Origin: an uncultured Klebsiella sp.
GTDB lineage: Bacteria; Pseudomonadota; Gammaproteobacteria; Enterobacterales; Enterobacteriaceae
Length of the DNA: 26,443 nt
Assembly: GCA_902490055.1 (NCBI GenBank)
Contig: CABUCP010000003.1
Coordinates: 1-26,443, forward strand
Reading direction: 5' to 3'
Notes under the pieces: model-generated
Databases searched by the model: none
What the model saw: the letters and a program-made list of their open reading frames with translations, nothing else
Told to the model about the DNA's origin: nothing
Shown here: positions 8,331 to 15,744 of the stretch, in pieces
Numbering within the stretch: position 1 is the first letter of the stretch
Layout: each line of letters opens with the position of its first letter
Translations under genes and position numbers: made by a program

Positions 8331-9893
8331 ATGAAACCTGAAGATTTCCGCGCCGACGCGAAACGCCCGTTAACTGGCGAAGAGTATTTAAAAAGCCTGC
8401 AGGATGGCCGCGAAATTTATATCTACGGCGAGCGCGTGAAGGATGTCACCACGCACCCGGCTTTCCGTAATGCCGCGGCTTCCGTCGCTCAGCTATACGA
8501 TGCGCTGCACAAACCGGAAATGCAGGATTCCCTGTGCTGGGGCACCGATACCGGCAGCGGCGGCTACACCCACAAATTCTTCCGCGTGGCGAAAAGCGCC
8601 GACGATCTGCGCCAGCAGCGCGACGCTATCGCCGAGTGGTCGCGCTTAAGCTACGGCTGGATGGGCCGTACTCCGGACTATAAAGCCGCCTTCGGCTGCG
8701 CGCTGGGCGCCAACCCGGCGTTTTACGGCCAGTTCGAGCAAAACGCCCGCAACTGGTACACCCGCATTCAGGAAACCGGCCTGTACTTTAACCACGCTAT
8801 CGTCAACCCGCCGATCGACCGCCATAAGCCGGCCGATGAAGTGAAGGACGTCTACATCAAGCTGGAAAAAGAGACCGATGCCGGGATCATCGTCAGCGGC
8901 GCGAAAGTGGTCGCCACCAACTCAGCGCTGACCCACTACAACATGATCGGCTTCGGCTCCGCGCAGGTGATGGGCGAGAACCCAGACTTCGCGCTGATGT
9001 TCGTTGCGCCGATGGATGCCGAAGGCGTCAAGCTTATCTCCCGCGCCTCCTATGAAATGGTCGCCGGCGCAACCGGATCGCCGTACGACTACCCGCTTTC
9101 CAGCCGTTTCGACGAGAACGACGCGATTCTGGTGATGGATAAAGTGCTGATCCCATGGGAGAACGTGCTGATTTATCGCGACTTTGACCGCTGCCGCCGC
9201 TGGACCATGGAAGGCGGTTTCGCCCGCATGTACCCGCTGCAGGCCTGCGTGCGCCTGGCGGTAAAACTGGACTTTATCACCGCCCTGCTGAAGCGTTCTC
9301 TGGAATGTACCGGCACCCTCGAATTCCGCGGCGTGCAGGCCGACCTCGGCGAAGTGGTGGCGTGGCGCAACATGTTCTGGGCATTAAGCGATTCCATGTG
9401 CTCTGAAGCGACGCCGTGGGTCAACGGCGCATGGCTGCCGGATCACGCCGCGCTGCAGACCTATCGCGTGATGGCGCCGATGGCCTACGCCAAGATCAAA
9501 AACATCATCGAGCGTAACGTCACCAGCGGCCTGATTTATCTGCCGTCCAGCGCCCGCGATCTGAACAACCCGCAGATCGACCAGTATCTGGCGAAGTACG
9601 TGCGCGGCTCCAACGGTATGGATCACGTTGAACGTATCAAGATCCTCAAACTGATGTGGGACGCCATCGGCAGCGAATTCGGCGGCCGCCATGAACTGTA
9701 TGAGATCAACTACTCCGGTAGCCAGGATGAAATTCGCCTGCAGTGTCTGCGTCAGGCGCAGAGCTCGGGCAATATGGACAAGATGATGGCGATGGTTGAC
9801 CGCTGCCTGTCCGAATACGATCAGAACGGCTGGACGGTGCCGCATCTGCACAATAACTCTGATATCAATATGTTGGATAAGCTGCTGAAGTAA
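8331..9893 (+). CDS. hpaB: 4-hydroxyphenylacetate 3-monooxygenase, oxygenase component
   Basis: 520-aa FADH2-dependent monooxygenase, the large component of the two-component hydroxylase. It converts 4-hydroxyphenylacetate to 3,4-dihydroxyphenylacetate using reduced flavin from HpaC. The length equals E. coli W HpaB. Family features are 'YKAAFGCALGANPAFYGQFEQNARNWY' (substrate and flavin pocket), 'NHAIVNPPIDRHK', and 'GATGSPYDYPLSSRFDENDA', with a helical acyl-CoA-dehydrogenase-like C-terminus. It is the first gene of a two-gene unit with hpaC, 19 bases downstream, and is separated from hpaA by a BIME and a probable promoter. Confidence 0.97.
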   Translation: MKPEDFRADAKRPLTGEEYLKSLQDGREIYIYGERVKDVTTHPAFRNAAASVAQLYDALHKPEMQDSLCWGTDTGSGGYTHKFFRVAKSADDLRQQRDAIAEWSRLSYGWMGRTPDYKAAFGCALGANPAFYGQFEQNARNWYTRIQETGLYFNHAIVNPPIDRHKPADEVKDVYIKLEKETDAGIIVSGAKVVATNSALTHYNMIGFGSAQVMGENPDFALMFVAPMDAEGVKLISRASYEMVAGATGSPYDYPLSSRFDENDAILVMDKVLIPWENVLIYRDFDRCRRWTMEGGFARMYPLQACVRLAVKLDFITALLKRSLECTGTLEFRGVQADLGEVVAWRNMFWALSDSMCSEATPWVNGAWLPDHAALQTYRVMAPMAYAKIKNIIERNVTSGLIYLPSSARDLNNPQIDQYLAKYVRGSNGMDHVERIKILKLMWDAIGSEFGGRHELYEINYSGSQDEIRLQCLRQAQSSGNMDKMMAMVDRCLSEYDQNGWTVPHLHNNSDINMLDKLLK

Positions 9894-9912
9894 TTCACAG
9901 CGGGAGGTCATA

Positions 9913-10425
9913 ATGCAATTAGATGAACAACGCCTGCATTTTCGCGATGCCATGGCCAGCCTGTCGGCGGCGGTTAACGTTGTCACCACCGCTGGTGAAG
10001 CCGGCCGCTGCGGTATCACCGCCACCGCGGTATGCTCGGTGACGGATACCCCGCCGTCGGTGATGGTTTGTATCAATGCTAACAGCGCGATGAACCCGGT
10101 ATTTCAGGGCAACGGCAAGTTGTGCATCAACGTGCTGAACCACGAACAGGAAATCATGGCCCGTCATTTCGCCGGGATGACCGGGGTGACGATGGAAGAT
10201 CGCTTTGCCCTCAGCGGCTGGCAGCAGGGCGCGCTCGGGCAGCCGGTGCTGAAAGGCTCGCTGGCCAGTCTCGAAGGCGAGATTAGCCAGGTGCAAACCA
10301 TTGGTACCCACCTGGTGTATCTGGTGGAGATCCGCAATATTACCCTGAGCCCGCAAGGGCACGGCCTGATTTACTTTAAACGCCGTTTCCATCCGGTGAT
10401 GATGGAAATGGAAGTCGCGGTGTAA
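9913..10425 (+). CDS. hpaC: 4-hydroxyphenylacetate 3-monooxygenase, NADH:flavin reductase component
   Basis: 170-aa short-chain flavin reductase of the HpaC/RutF family. It uses NADH to reduce FAD, which diffuses to HpaB. Conserved segments are 'FRDAMASLSAAVNVVTT', 'GITATAVCSVTDTPPSVMVCIN' (flavin-binding), and 'LVYLVEIRNI' near the C-terminus. A ribosome-binding site GGGAGG lies just upstream of the ATG at 9913. A strong terminator follows the stop, so hpaBC is a separate two-gene transcript. Confidence 0.95.
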   Translation: MQLDEQRLHFRDAMASLSAAVNVVTTAGEAGRCGITATAVCSVTDTPPSVMVCINANSAMNPVFQGNGKLCINVLNHEQEIMARHFAGMTGVTMEDRFALSGWQQGALGQPVLKGSLASLEGEISQVQTIGTHLVYLVEIRNITLSPQGHGLIYFKRRFHPVMMEMEVAV

Positions 10426-10436
10426 TGGCCCCGTCT

Positions 10437-10470
10437 GCTCCTCTCCGCCCGGGGAGGAGCCTTATCTTTC
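10437..10470 (+). terminator. Rho-independent terminator after hpaC
   Basis: A 10-bp stem (10437-10446 with 10451-10460, GCTCCTCTCC / GGGGAGGAGC, one G-U pair) with a 4-base GCCC loop, followed by the T-rich stretch CTTATCTTTC. It begins 12 bases after the hpaC stop. Confidence 0.88.
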
Positions 10471-10497
10471 ATGACCATCTTCCCGGCTATAATACCC

Positions 10498-10513
10498 TGT
10501 GATCTCAATCACA
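10498..10513. promoter_or_regulatory. CRP-cAMP site upstream of btsT
   Basis: TGTGA-TCTCAA-TCACA: both half-sites match the CRP consensus exactly. It lies 227 bases before the annotated-type btsT ATG and 28 bases upstream of the first BtsR-type repeat. E. coli btsT (yjiY) is known to be subject to cAMP-CRP control. The long distance to the start codon implies a long leader or an upstream activating role. Confidence 0.85.
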
Positions 10514-10541
10514 TATTTATCTCCTGTTCACTTCATAGCCA

Positions 10542-10589
10542 ACCGCTTACCCCAGCTAGCGACCGCTTAACCCCCCATACAACCACTCA
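10542..10589 (+). promoter_or_regulatory. Three direct repeats matching the BtsR (YehT) binding motif
   Basis: ACCGCTTA at 10542-10549, ACCGCTTA at 10562-10569 and ACCACTCA at 10582-10589. All three match ACC(G/A)CT(C/T)A, the motif reported for the LytTR-type response regulator BtsR of E. coli. The period is exactly 20 bp, so all lie on one face of the helix. E. coli was described with two copies; here there are three. Confidence 0.8.
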
Positions 10590-10724
10590 CTCATTTACCC
10601 AACTTTACGCGCACAACGTTCTGGCAAGATCGGTGCAGCCTAGCTAATCAATACCTCCACCAACCCAAACACAAAACCAGACGGCTTCGGCCAATTATTA
10701 ATCTAATTAACGCCAGGTTTTACT

Positions 10725-10755
10725 ATGGATACCAAAAAACTAGCACATACCCTGG
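10725..10755 (+). other. btsT: Frameshift lesion at the normal btsT start
   Basis: ATG at 10725 with 'CAGG' upstream encodes MDTKK, the expected BtsT N-terminus. After codon 5 comes 'CTAG', then CAC-ATA-CCC-TGG-GTG in another frame. E. coli BtsT reads MDTKKIFKHIPWVILG, so nine bases are expected between AAA and CAC but only four are present, a net loss of five. Translation from the ATG would stop at TGA 10812-10814 after 29 codons. In the main btsT frame a TAG stop lies at 10741-10743. Confidence 0.82.
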
Positions 10756-12870
10756 GTGATTCTCGGAATCATCGGGGCATTTTGCCTCTCAGTCGTCGCG
10801 TTACGCCGCGGTGAGCACGTCAGTGCCCTGTGGATCGTCGTCGCGTCGGTTTCCGTGTACCTCGTCGCCTACCGTTACTACAGCCTGTATATCGCGCAGA
10901 AGGTGATGAAGCTTGACCCGACGCGCGCGACGCCGGCGGTCATTAATAACGATGGCCTGAACTACGTGCCGACCAACCGCTACGTGCTGTTTGGCCACCA
11001 CTTCGCCGCCATTGCCGGCGCTGGCCCGCTGGTTGGCCCAGTGCTGGCCGCGCAGATGGGTTATCTGCCGGGCACCCTCTGGCTGCTGGCCGGCGTGGTG
11101 CTGGCGGGCGCGGTGCAGGACTTCATGGTGCTGTTTATCTCCTCGCGGCGTAACGGCGCCTCGCTGGGCGAGATGATCAAACAGGAAATGGGGCCGATTC
11201 CCGGTTCTATCGCGCTGTTTGGCTGCTTCCTGATTATGATCATCATCCTCGCGGTGCTGGCATTAATCGTAGTGAAAGCGCTGGCGGAAAGCCCGTGGGG
11301 CGTCTTTACCGTCTGCTCGACGGTGCCTATCGCGCTGTTTATGGGTATCTACATGCGTTTCCTGCGCCCTGGCCGCGTGGGTGAAGTCTCGGTTATCGGT
11401 ATCGTGCTGCTGGTGGCGTCCATCTGGTTCGGCGGCATCATTGCCCACGACCCGTACTGGGGCCCGGCGCTGACCTTTAAAGACACCACCATCACCTTTA
11501 CTCTGATTGGCTACGCATTCATCTCCGCGCTGCTGCCGGTATGGCTAATTCTGGCGCCGCGCGACTATCTGGCCACCTTCCTGAAAATCGGCGTGATCGT
11601 CGGCCTGGCGCTGGGGATCGTTATCCTCAACCCGGACCTGAAAATGCCGGCAGTGACCCAGTACATTGATGGTACCGGCCCGCTGTGGAAAGGCGCGCTG
11701 TTCCCGTTCCTGTTTATTACTATCGCCTGCGGCGCGGTCTCCGGCTTCCATGCGCTGATCGCCTCTGGTACTACGCCGAAACTGCTGGCCAACGAAACCG
11801 ACGCCCGCTTCATCGGCTACGGCGCAATGCTGATGGAATCCTTTGTTGCGGTCATGGCGCTGGTGGCTGCTTCAATTATCGAGCCGGGTCTCTACTTCGC
11901 GATGAATACCCCGCCGGCAGGCCTTGGCATCGTCATGCCGAACCTGCATGAAATGGGTGGTGAAAACGCGGCAATGATCGCTGCGCAGTTGAAAGAAGTG
12001 ACCGTCCACGCGGCGGCGACCGTCAGCTCCTGGGGCTTCGTGATTTCGCCTGAGCAAATCCTGCAAACGGCGAAAGATATCGGCGAACCTTCGGTACTGA
12101 ACCGCGCTGGCGGCGCGCCGACGCTGGCCGTCGGTATTGCCCACGTGTTCCATAAAATCATCCCGATGGCGGATATGGGCTTCTGGTACCACTTCGGTAT
12201 CCTGTTTGAAGCGCTGTTTATCCTTACCGCGCTGGATGCCGGTACCCGTGCTGGCCGCTTTATGTTGCAGGATTTACTGGGCAACTTCGTACCGTTCCTG
12301 AAAAAAACCGACTCGCTGGTCGCCGGTATTATCGGTACCGCCGGCTGCGTCGGGCTATGGGGCTACCTGCTGTATCAGGGCGTGGTCGACCCTCTGGGCG
12401 GCGTCAAGAGCCTGTGGCCGCTGTTCGGTATCTCTAACCAGATGCTGGCCGCGGTGGCGCTGGTGCTCGGCACCGTGGTGCTGGTCAAAATGCAGCGAAC
12501 CAAGTACATCTGGGTCACCGTGATCCCGGCCGCCTGGCTGCTGCTGTGCACCACCTGGGCGCTGGGCCTGAAACTGTTCAGCACCAACCCGCAGATGGAA
12601 GGCTTCTTCTTTATGGCTCAGCAGTATAAAGAGAAGATTGCCGCCGGCGGCGAGCTAACCGCGCAGCAGGTTGCCAACATGAACCATATTGTGGTCAACA
12701 ACTACACCAACGCCGGCCTGAGCATTCTGTTCCTGGTGGTGGTGTACAGCATCATCTTCTACGGCATCAAAACCTGGATCAATGTCCGCAACAATAAGGT
12801 GCGCACCGACAAAGAGACCCCGTACGTACCGGTACCGGAAGGCGGCGTGAAGACCTCGTCACATCATTAA
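10756..12870 (+). CDS. btsT: Pyruvate/H+ symporter BtsT, N-terminus disrupted
   Basis: CstA-family carbon-starvation transporter (E. coli BtsT/YjiY, a high-affinity pyruvate importer of the inner membrane). The open frame from GTG 10756 gives 704 aa against 716 in E. coli. Only the first 12 residues are displaced by the upstream lesion; the rest is collinear, from 'ILGIIGAFCLSVVALRRGEHVSALW' to 'YVPVPEGGVKTSSHH'. Many hydrophobic helices are present, with 'GAGPLVGPVLAAQMGYLPG' as the family signature. Expression would need initiation at GTG 10756, which has no clear ribosome-binding site, or ribosomal frameshifting, or re-initiation. It may be a pseudogene in this isolate, or the sequence may carry an indel error. 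Controlled by the CRP and BtsR-type sites upstream. Confidence 0.85.
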   Translation: MILGIIGAFCLSVVALRRGEHVSALWIVVASVSVYLVAYRYYSLYIAQKVMKLDPTRATPAVINNDGLNYVPTNRYVLFGHHFAAIAGAGPLVGPVLAAQMGYLPGTLWLLAGVVLAGAVQDFMVLFISSRRNGASLGEMIKQEMGPIPGSIALFGCFLIMIIILAVLALIVVKALAESPWGVFTVCSTVPIALFMGIYMRFLRPGRVGEVSVIGIVLLVASIWFGGIIAHDPYWGPALTFKDTTITFTLIGYAFISALLPVWLILAPRDYLATFLKIGVIVGLALGIVILNPDLKMPAVTQYIDGTGPLWKGALFPFLFITIACGAVSGFHALIASGTTPKLLANETDARFIGYGAMLMESFVAVMALVAASIIEPGLYFAMNTPPAGLGIVMPNLHEMGGENAAMIAAQLKEVTVHAAATVSSWGFVISPEQILQTAKDIGEPSVLNRAGGAPTLAVGIAHVFHKIIPMADMGFWYHFGILFEALFILTALDAGTRAGRFMLQDLLGNFVPFLKKTDSLVAGIIGTAGCVGLWGYLLYQGVVDPLGGVKSLWPLFGISNQMLAAVALVLGTVVLVKMQRTKYIWVTVIPAAWLLLCTTWALGLKLFSTNPQMEGFFFMAQQYKEKIAAGGELTAQQVANMNHIVVNNYTNAGLSILFLVVVYSIIFYGIKTWINVRNNKVRTDKETPYVPVPEGGVKTSSHH

Positions 12871-12877
12871 CCCTGAA

Positions 12878-12955
12878 GCCGGATGGCGCTATGCTTATCC
12901 GGCCTACAAAAAGCGCATCAACGTAGGCCGGATAAGGCGCTAGCCGCCATCCGGC
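12878..12955. repeat. BIME between btsT and yjiX
   Basis: Two REP units in inverted orientation: 12878-12907 ('gccggatggcgctatgctta') and 12923-12955 ('gtaggccggataaggcgcta'). They occupy most of the 109-base gap between btsT and yjiX. They may stabilise the btsT message or reduce read-through into yjiX. Confidence 0.9.
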
Positions 12956-12979
12956 TTTATTCGTTATCTGGAACTAACA

Positions 12980-13183
12980 ATGTTTGGTAACTTAGGTCAG
13001 GCAAAAAAATATCTCGGTCAGGCGGCGAAAATGCTGATTGGCATTCCGGATTACGACAACTACGTCACGCATATGCAAACCAACCATCCGGACCAGCCGT
13101 ACATGACTTACGAAGAATTCTTCCGCGAACGCCAGCAGGCCCGCTACGGCGGCGACGGCAAAGGCGGCGTACGCTGCTGTTAA
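12980..13183 (+). CDS. yjiX: YbdD/YjiX family small protein
   Basis: 67-aa cytoplasmic protein of the DUF466 (YbdD/YjiX) family. Members are almost always encoded next to CstA- or BtsT-type transporters; molecular role is unproven, probably a transporter accessory. Conserved features are '[20 protein letters not shown]', '[16 protein letters not shown]' and the Cys-Cys C-terminus. It lies between btsT and yjiA as in E. coli. The yjiA start is 11 bases after its stop, so the two are probably co-translated. Confidence 0.93.
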   Translation: MFGNLGQAKKYLGQAAKMLIGIPDYDNYVTHMQTNHPDQPYMTYEEFFRERQQARYGGDGKGGVRCC

Positions 13184-13194
13184 TGGAGGCAATA

Positions 13195-14151
13195 ATGGCA
13201 CCGATTGCAGTCACCTTATTAACCGGTTTTCTCGGCGCAGGAAAAACCACCCTGTTGCGCCACATCCTTAATGAGCAGCACGGTTTCAAAATCGCCGTGA
13301 TTGAGAACGAATTTGGCGAAGTATCCGTTGACGATCAACTCATTGGCGACCGCGCCACGCAGATTAAAACCCTGACCAACGGCTGCATCTGCTGCACGCG
13401 CTCCAACGAACTGGAAGATGCCCTACTCGATCTGCTCGACAGCCGCGATCGCGGCGACATTGCCTTCGACCGGCTGGTGATTGAGTGCACCGGCATGGCC
13501 GACCCGGGGCCGATTATTCAGACCTTTTTCTCCCACGAGACGCTTTGCGAACGCTATCTGCTCGACGGCGTTATCGCGCTGGTCGACGCCGTGCATGCCG
13601 ACCAGCAGATGAATCAGTTCACCATCGCCCAGTCGCAGGTCGGCTACGCGGACCGGATTTTGTTAACCAAAACCGATGTTGCCGGCGAAGCCGAAAAGCT
13701 ACGCGAGCGCCTGGCGCGCATCAATGCGCGGGCGCCGATTTATACCGTCACCCATGGCGATATCGACCTGAGCCAGCTGTTTAATACCCGCGGTTTTATG
13801 CTGGAAGAGAACGTCATCAGCGACAAACCGCGTTTTCATTTTGTGGCGGAAAAGCAGAACGACGTCTCGTCGATTGTGGTCGAGCTCGACTATCCGGTGG
13901 ATATCAGCGAGGTATCGCGGGTGATGGAAAATCTGCTGCTCTCCTTCGCCGAGCAACTGATGCGCTATAAAGGGATGCTGTGGATCGACGGCGAGCCAAA
14001 TCGCCTGCTGTTCCAGGGCGTGCAGCGCCTCTACAGCGCCGACTGGGATCGGCCATGGGGCGATGAAACGCCGCATAGCACGCTAGTGTTTATCGGCATT
14101 CAACTGCCGGAAGCGGAGATTCGCGCGGCGTTTGCCGGGCTACGCAAATAG
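13195..14151 (+). CDS. yjiA: COG0523 (G3E) GTPase YjiA
   Basis: 318-aa metal-binding P-loop GTPase of the G3E/CobW family, the same length as E. coli YjiA. It shows Walker A 'GFLGAGKTT' near residue 10, the metal site motif 'GCICC' with Cys64, Cys66 and Cys67, 'ECTGMADPGP', and the guanine-specificity 'LTKTDV'. The CobW C-terminal domain is present. E. coli YjiA binds zinc and hydrolyses GTP; its client protein is unknown. An ATG at 13183 overlaps the yjiX stop, but GGAGG (13185-13189) lies five bases before ATG 13195, which gives the normal N-terminus, so I chose 13195. Confidence 0.95.
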   Translation: MAPIAVTLLTGFLGAGKTTLLRHILNEQHGFKIAVIENEFGEVSVDDQLIGDRATQIKTLTNGCICCTRSNELEDALLDLLDSRDRGDIAFDRLVIECTGMADPGPIIQTFFSHETLCERYLLDGVIALVDAVHADQQMNQFTIAQSQVGYADRILLTKTDVAGEAEKLRERLARINARAPIYTVTHGDIDLSQLFNTRGFMLEENVISDKPRFHFVAEKQNDVSSIVVELDYPVDISEVSRVMENLLLSFAEQLMRYKGMLWIDGEPNRLLFQGVQRLYSADWDRPWGDETPHSTLVFIGIQLPEAEIRAAFAGLRK

Positions 14152-14157
14152 CCGCGG

Positions 14158-14192
14158 CAAAAAGGATACCCTCTCCCGATGGGAGAGGGTAT
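14158..14192 (-). terminator. Terminator between yjiA and the aldehyde dehydrogenase gene
   Basis: Perfect 12-bp stem (14166-14177 with 14181-14192, ATACCCTCTCCC / GGGAGAGGGTAT) and a 3-base loop. Read on the minus strand it is followed two bases later by TTTTT, so it terminates the dehydrogenase transcript. On the plus strand no U-run follows, though the hairpin may still protect the yjiA 3' end. Confidence 0.85.
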
Positions 14193-14208
14193 CAGCACGT
14201 TGCCTAGC

Positions 14209-15579
14209 TTAGCGGCGAACGACCACCAGTTTCTGATTCACAAACTCTTTGATACCGAGGTCGGAGAGCTCGCGGCCAAAGCCGGAACGCTTCACGCCGC
14301 CAAAAGGCAGCTCCGGCGCGGTATCCGTTAACCAGTTGATATAGACCATTCCGGTTTCAATCCGCGAGGCCATACGCTTCGCCCGCTCAATGTCCTGGCT
14401 GAATACCGCGCCGCCTAAACCGTAGTGGGAATCGTTGGCAAGCTTAATTGCCTCATCATCATCTTTCACCACGTAAATCTGCGCCACCGGGCCAAAGAAC
14501 TCTTCAAAGTACGCCGGATTATCGCGGGTAATTCCCGTCAGAATGGTGGGTTCATAGAAGTTACCTTCCCCCGAAACCGGCTTGCCGCCGAGGTGTAATT
14601 TGGCGCCATGCTTCACCGCCTCGTCCACCTGTTTGCTTAAGCCTTCCAGCGCCTCTTTCGACGAAAGCGGGCCAAGGGTGGTGCTCTCATCCAGCGGATC
14701 GCCGATCTTCACCTGGCGGAAGGCATCGCTAAATTTGGTCAGGAACGACTCGGCGATCTTTTCATGCAGAATAAAGCGCTTGGCGGCGGTGCAAACCTGC
14801 CCGGCGTTGTTCAGCCGCGCCTGTACGCCAATTTTCACCGCGCGCTCCAGGTCGGCATCATCAAGCACCACAAACACATCGTTGCCGCCCAACTCCAGCG
14901 TCGCTTTCTTAATATGTTTCGCCGCCTGCGCCGCCACAATGCCGCCCGCTTTTTCCGACCCCGTCAGCGCCACGCCCTGCACCCGGTCGTCGGCGATAAT
15001 TTTCGCCACCTGATCCTGGGAGATAAACAGATTGGTCCACGCCCCTTCCGGCGCGCCAGCCTCGCGCACCAAGTGCGCGAAGGTCTCGGCACAGTGCGGG
15101 ACAATGCTGGCATGTTTGGCGATAACCGGATTACCGGCCGCCAGGTTTGGCGCCAGCACGCGCATTAACTGGTAATAGGGGAAGTTCCAGGGTTCTACCG
15201 CCATTAAGACGCCGATGGGATGGTGTTCAACCCAGGCTTCGCCAAGCTCGGAGGGATACTTCACCGGCGCGAGGAATTGTTTGGCGTTATCGGCATAATA
15301 GCGGGCGATCTGCGCGCAAAGTTTGACCTCGCCGCGGCTCTGTTTAATCAGCTTGCCCATCTCCTGACTGGCAATTTTCGCCAGCTCCTCCGCCCGGCTG
15401 TCGATAAGGTCGGCAAGCTTATGCAGCACCGGCAGACGCTGTGCAATATCACCTTTCGCCCACGCAGAATGATAAAGCGCATCCGCCTGCTGCAGCGCCG
15501 CCTCCACGTCAGCATCGCTATGCGCAGAATAGGTTTTAATCAGTTGGTTATTCGCAGGATTCACTGTCTGATAAGCCAT
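14209..15579 (-). CDS. NAD(P)-dependent succinate-semialdehyde dehydrogenase (Sad/GabD1-type)
   Basis: 456-aa aldehyde dehydrogenase. Visible motifs are 'EPWNFPYYQLMR', 'ALTGSEKAGG', the general-base Glu229 in 'LELGGNDVFVVLDDADLE', the nucleophile Cys263 in 'NNAGQVCTAAKRF', and C-terminal 'PFGGVKRSGFGRELSDLG'. These features and the length fit the short succinate-semialdehyde dehydrogenases (GabD1, E. coli YneI/Sad) that form succinate. Substrate is inferred from the family. The location a few kb from hpaI, whose products are pyruvate and succinic semialdehyde, supports it. AAGGAG precedes the ATG, and the minus-strand terminator at 14158-14192 ends the transcript. It appears to be a single-gene unit. 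Confidence 0.88.
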   Translation of the reverse strand: MAYQTVNPANNQLIKTYSAHSDADVEAALQQADALYHSAWAKGDIAQRLPVLHKLADLIDSRAEELAKIASQEMGKLIKQSRGEVKLCAQIARYYADNAKQFLAPVKYPSELGEAWVEHHPIGVLMAVEPWNFPYYQLMRVLAPNLAAGNPVIAKHASIVPHCAETFAHLVREAGAPEGAWTNLFISQDQVAKIIADDRVQGVALTGSEKAGGIVAAQAAKHIKKATLELGGNDVFVVLDDADLERAVKIGVQARLNNAGQVCTAAKRFILHEKIAESFLTKFSDAFRQVKIGDPLDESTTLGPLSSKEALEGLSKQVDEAVKHGAKLHLGGKPVSGEGNFYEPTILTGITRDNPAYFEEFFGPVAQIYVVKDDDEAIKLANDSHYGLGGAVFSQDIERAKRMASRIETGMVYINWLTDTAPELPFGGVKRSGFGRELSDLGIKEFVNQKLVVVRR

Positions 15580-15683
15580 ATCGCATGTCTCCTTGTTATC
15601 GCTATTAACGCAGTCAAAAATGCCGCTAAGGATATTAAGGGTAGTCGAGATGGCTGACGATGCGGGTAAAGTTAGGTATATCC

Positions 15684-15693
15684 GGAATATTCC
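15684..15693. other. Small palindrome between the dehydrogenase and rpn genes
   Basis: GGAATATTCC, a perfect 10-bp palindrome in the 165-base gap between 15580 and 15744. A nearby TGCC-AACA-GGCA could be a weak hairpin 3' of the rpn gene. It could be an operator for the dehydrogenase gene, but nothing else supports that. Confidence 0.3.
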
Positions 15694-15744
15694 ATGACAT
15701 CTGCCAACAGGCAGTTGAGAACGCCGCTCAAGGAAGCCACGCTA

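Noticed and set aside
10734..10740. AAAAAAC heptamer as a programmed -1 frameshift site at the btsT start
   Set aside because: It is in the wrong phase for the A-AAA-AAC codon pattern, and the shift needed to enter the btsT frame is +1 (or -2). A TAG at 10741 also blocks the btsT frame directly after it.
14158..14192. Long palindrome as an attachment site or IS end
   Set aside because: Perfect stem, tiny loop, and T-run on the minus strand between convergent genes fit a terminator; no transposase or target duplication is seen beside it.
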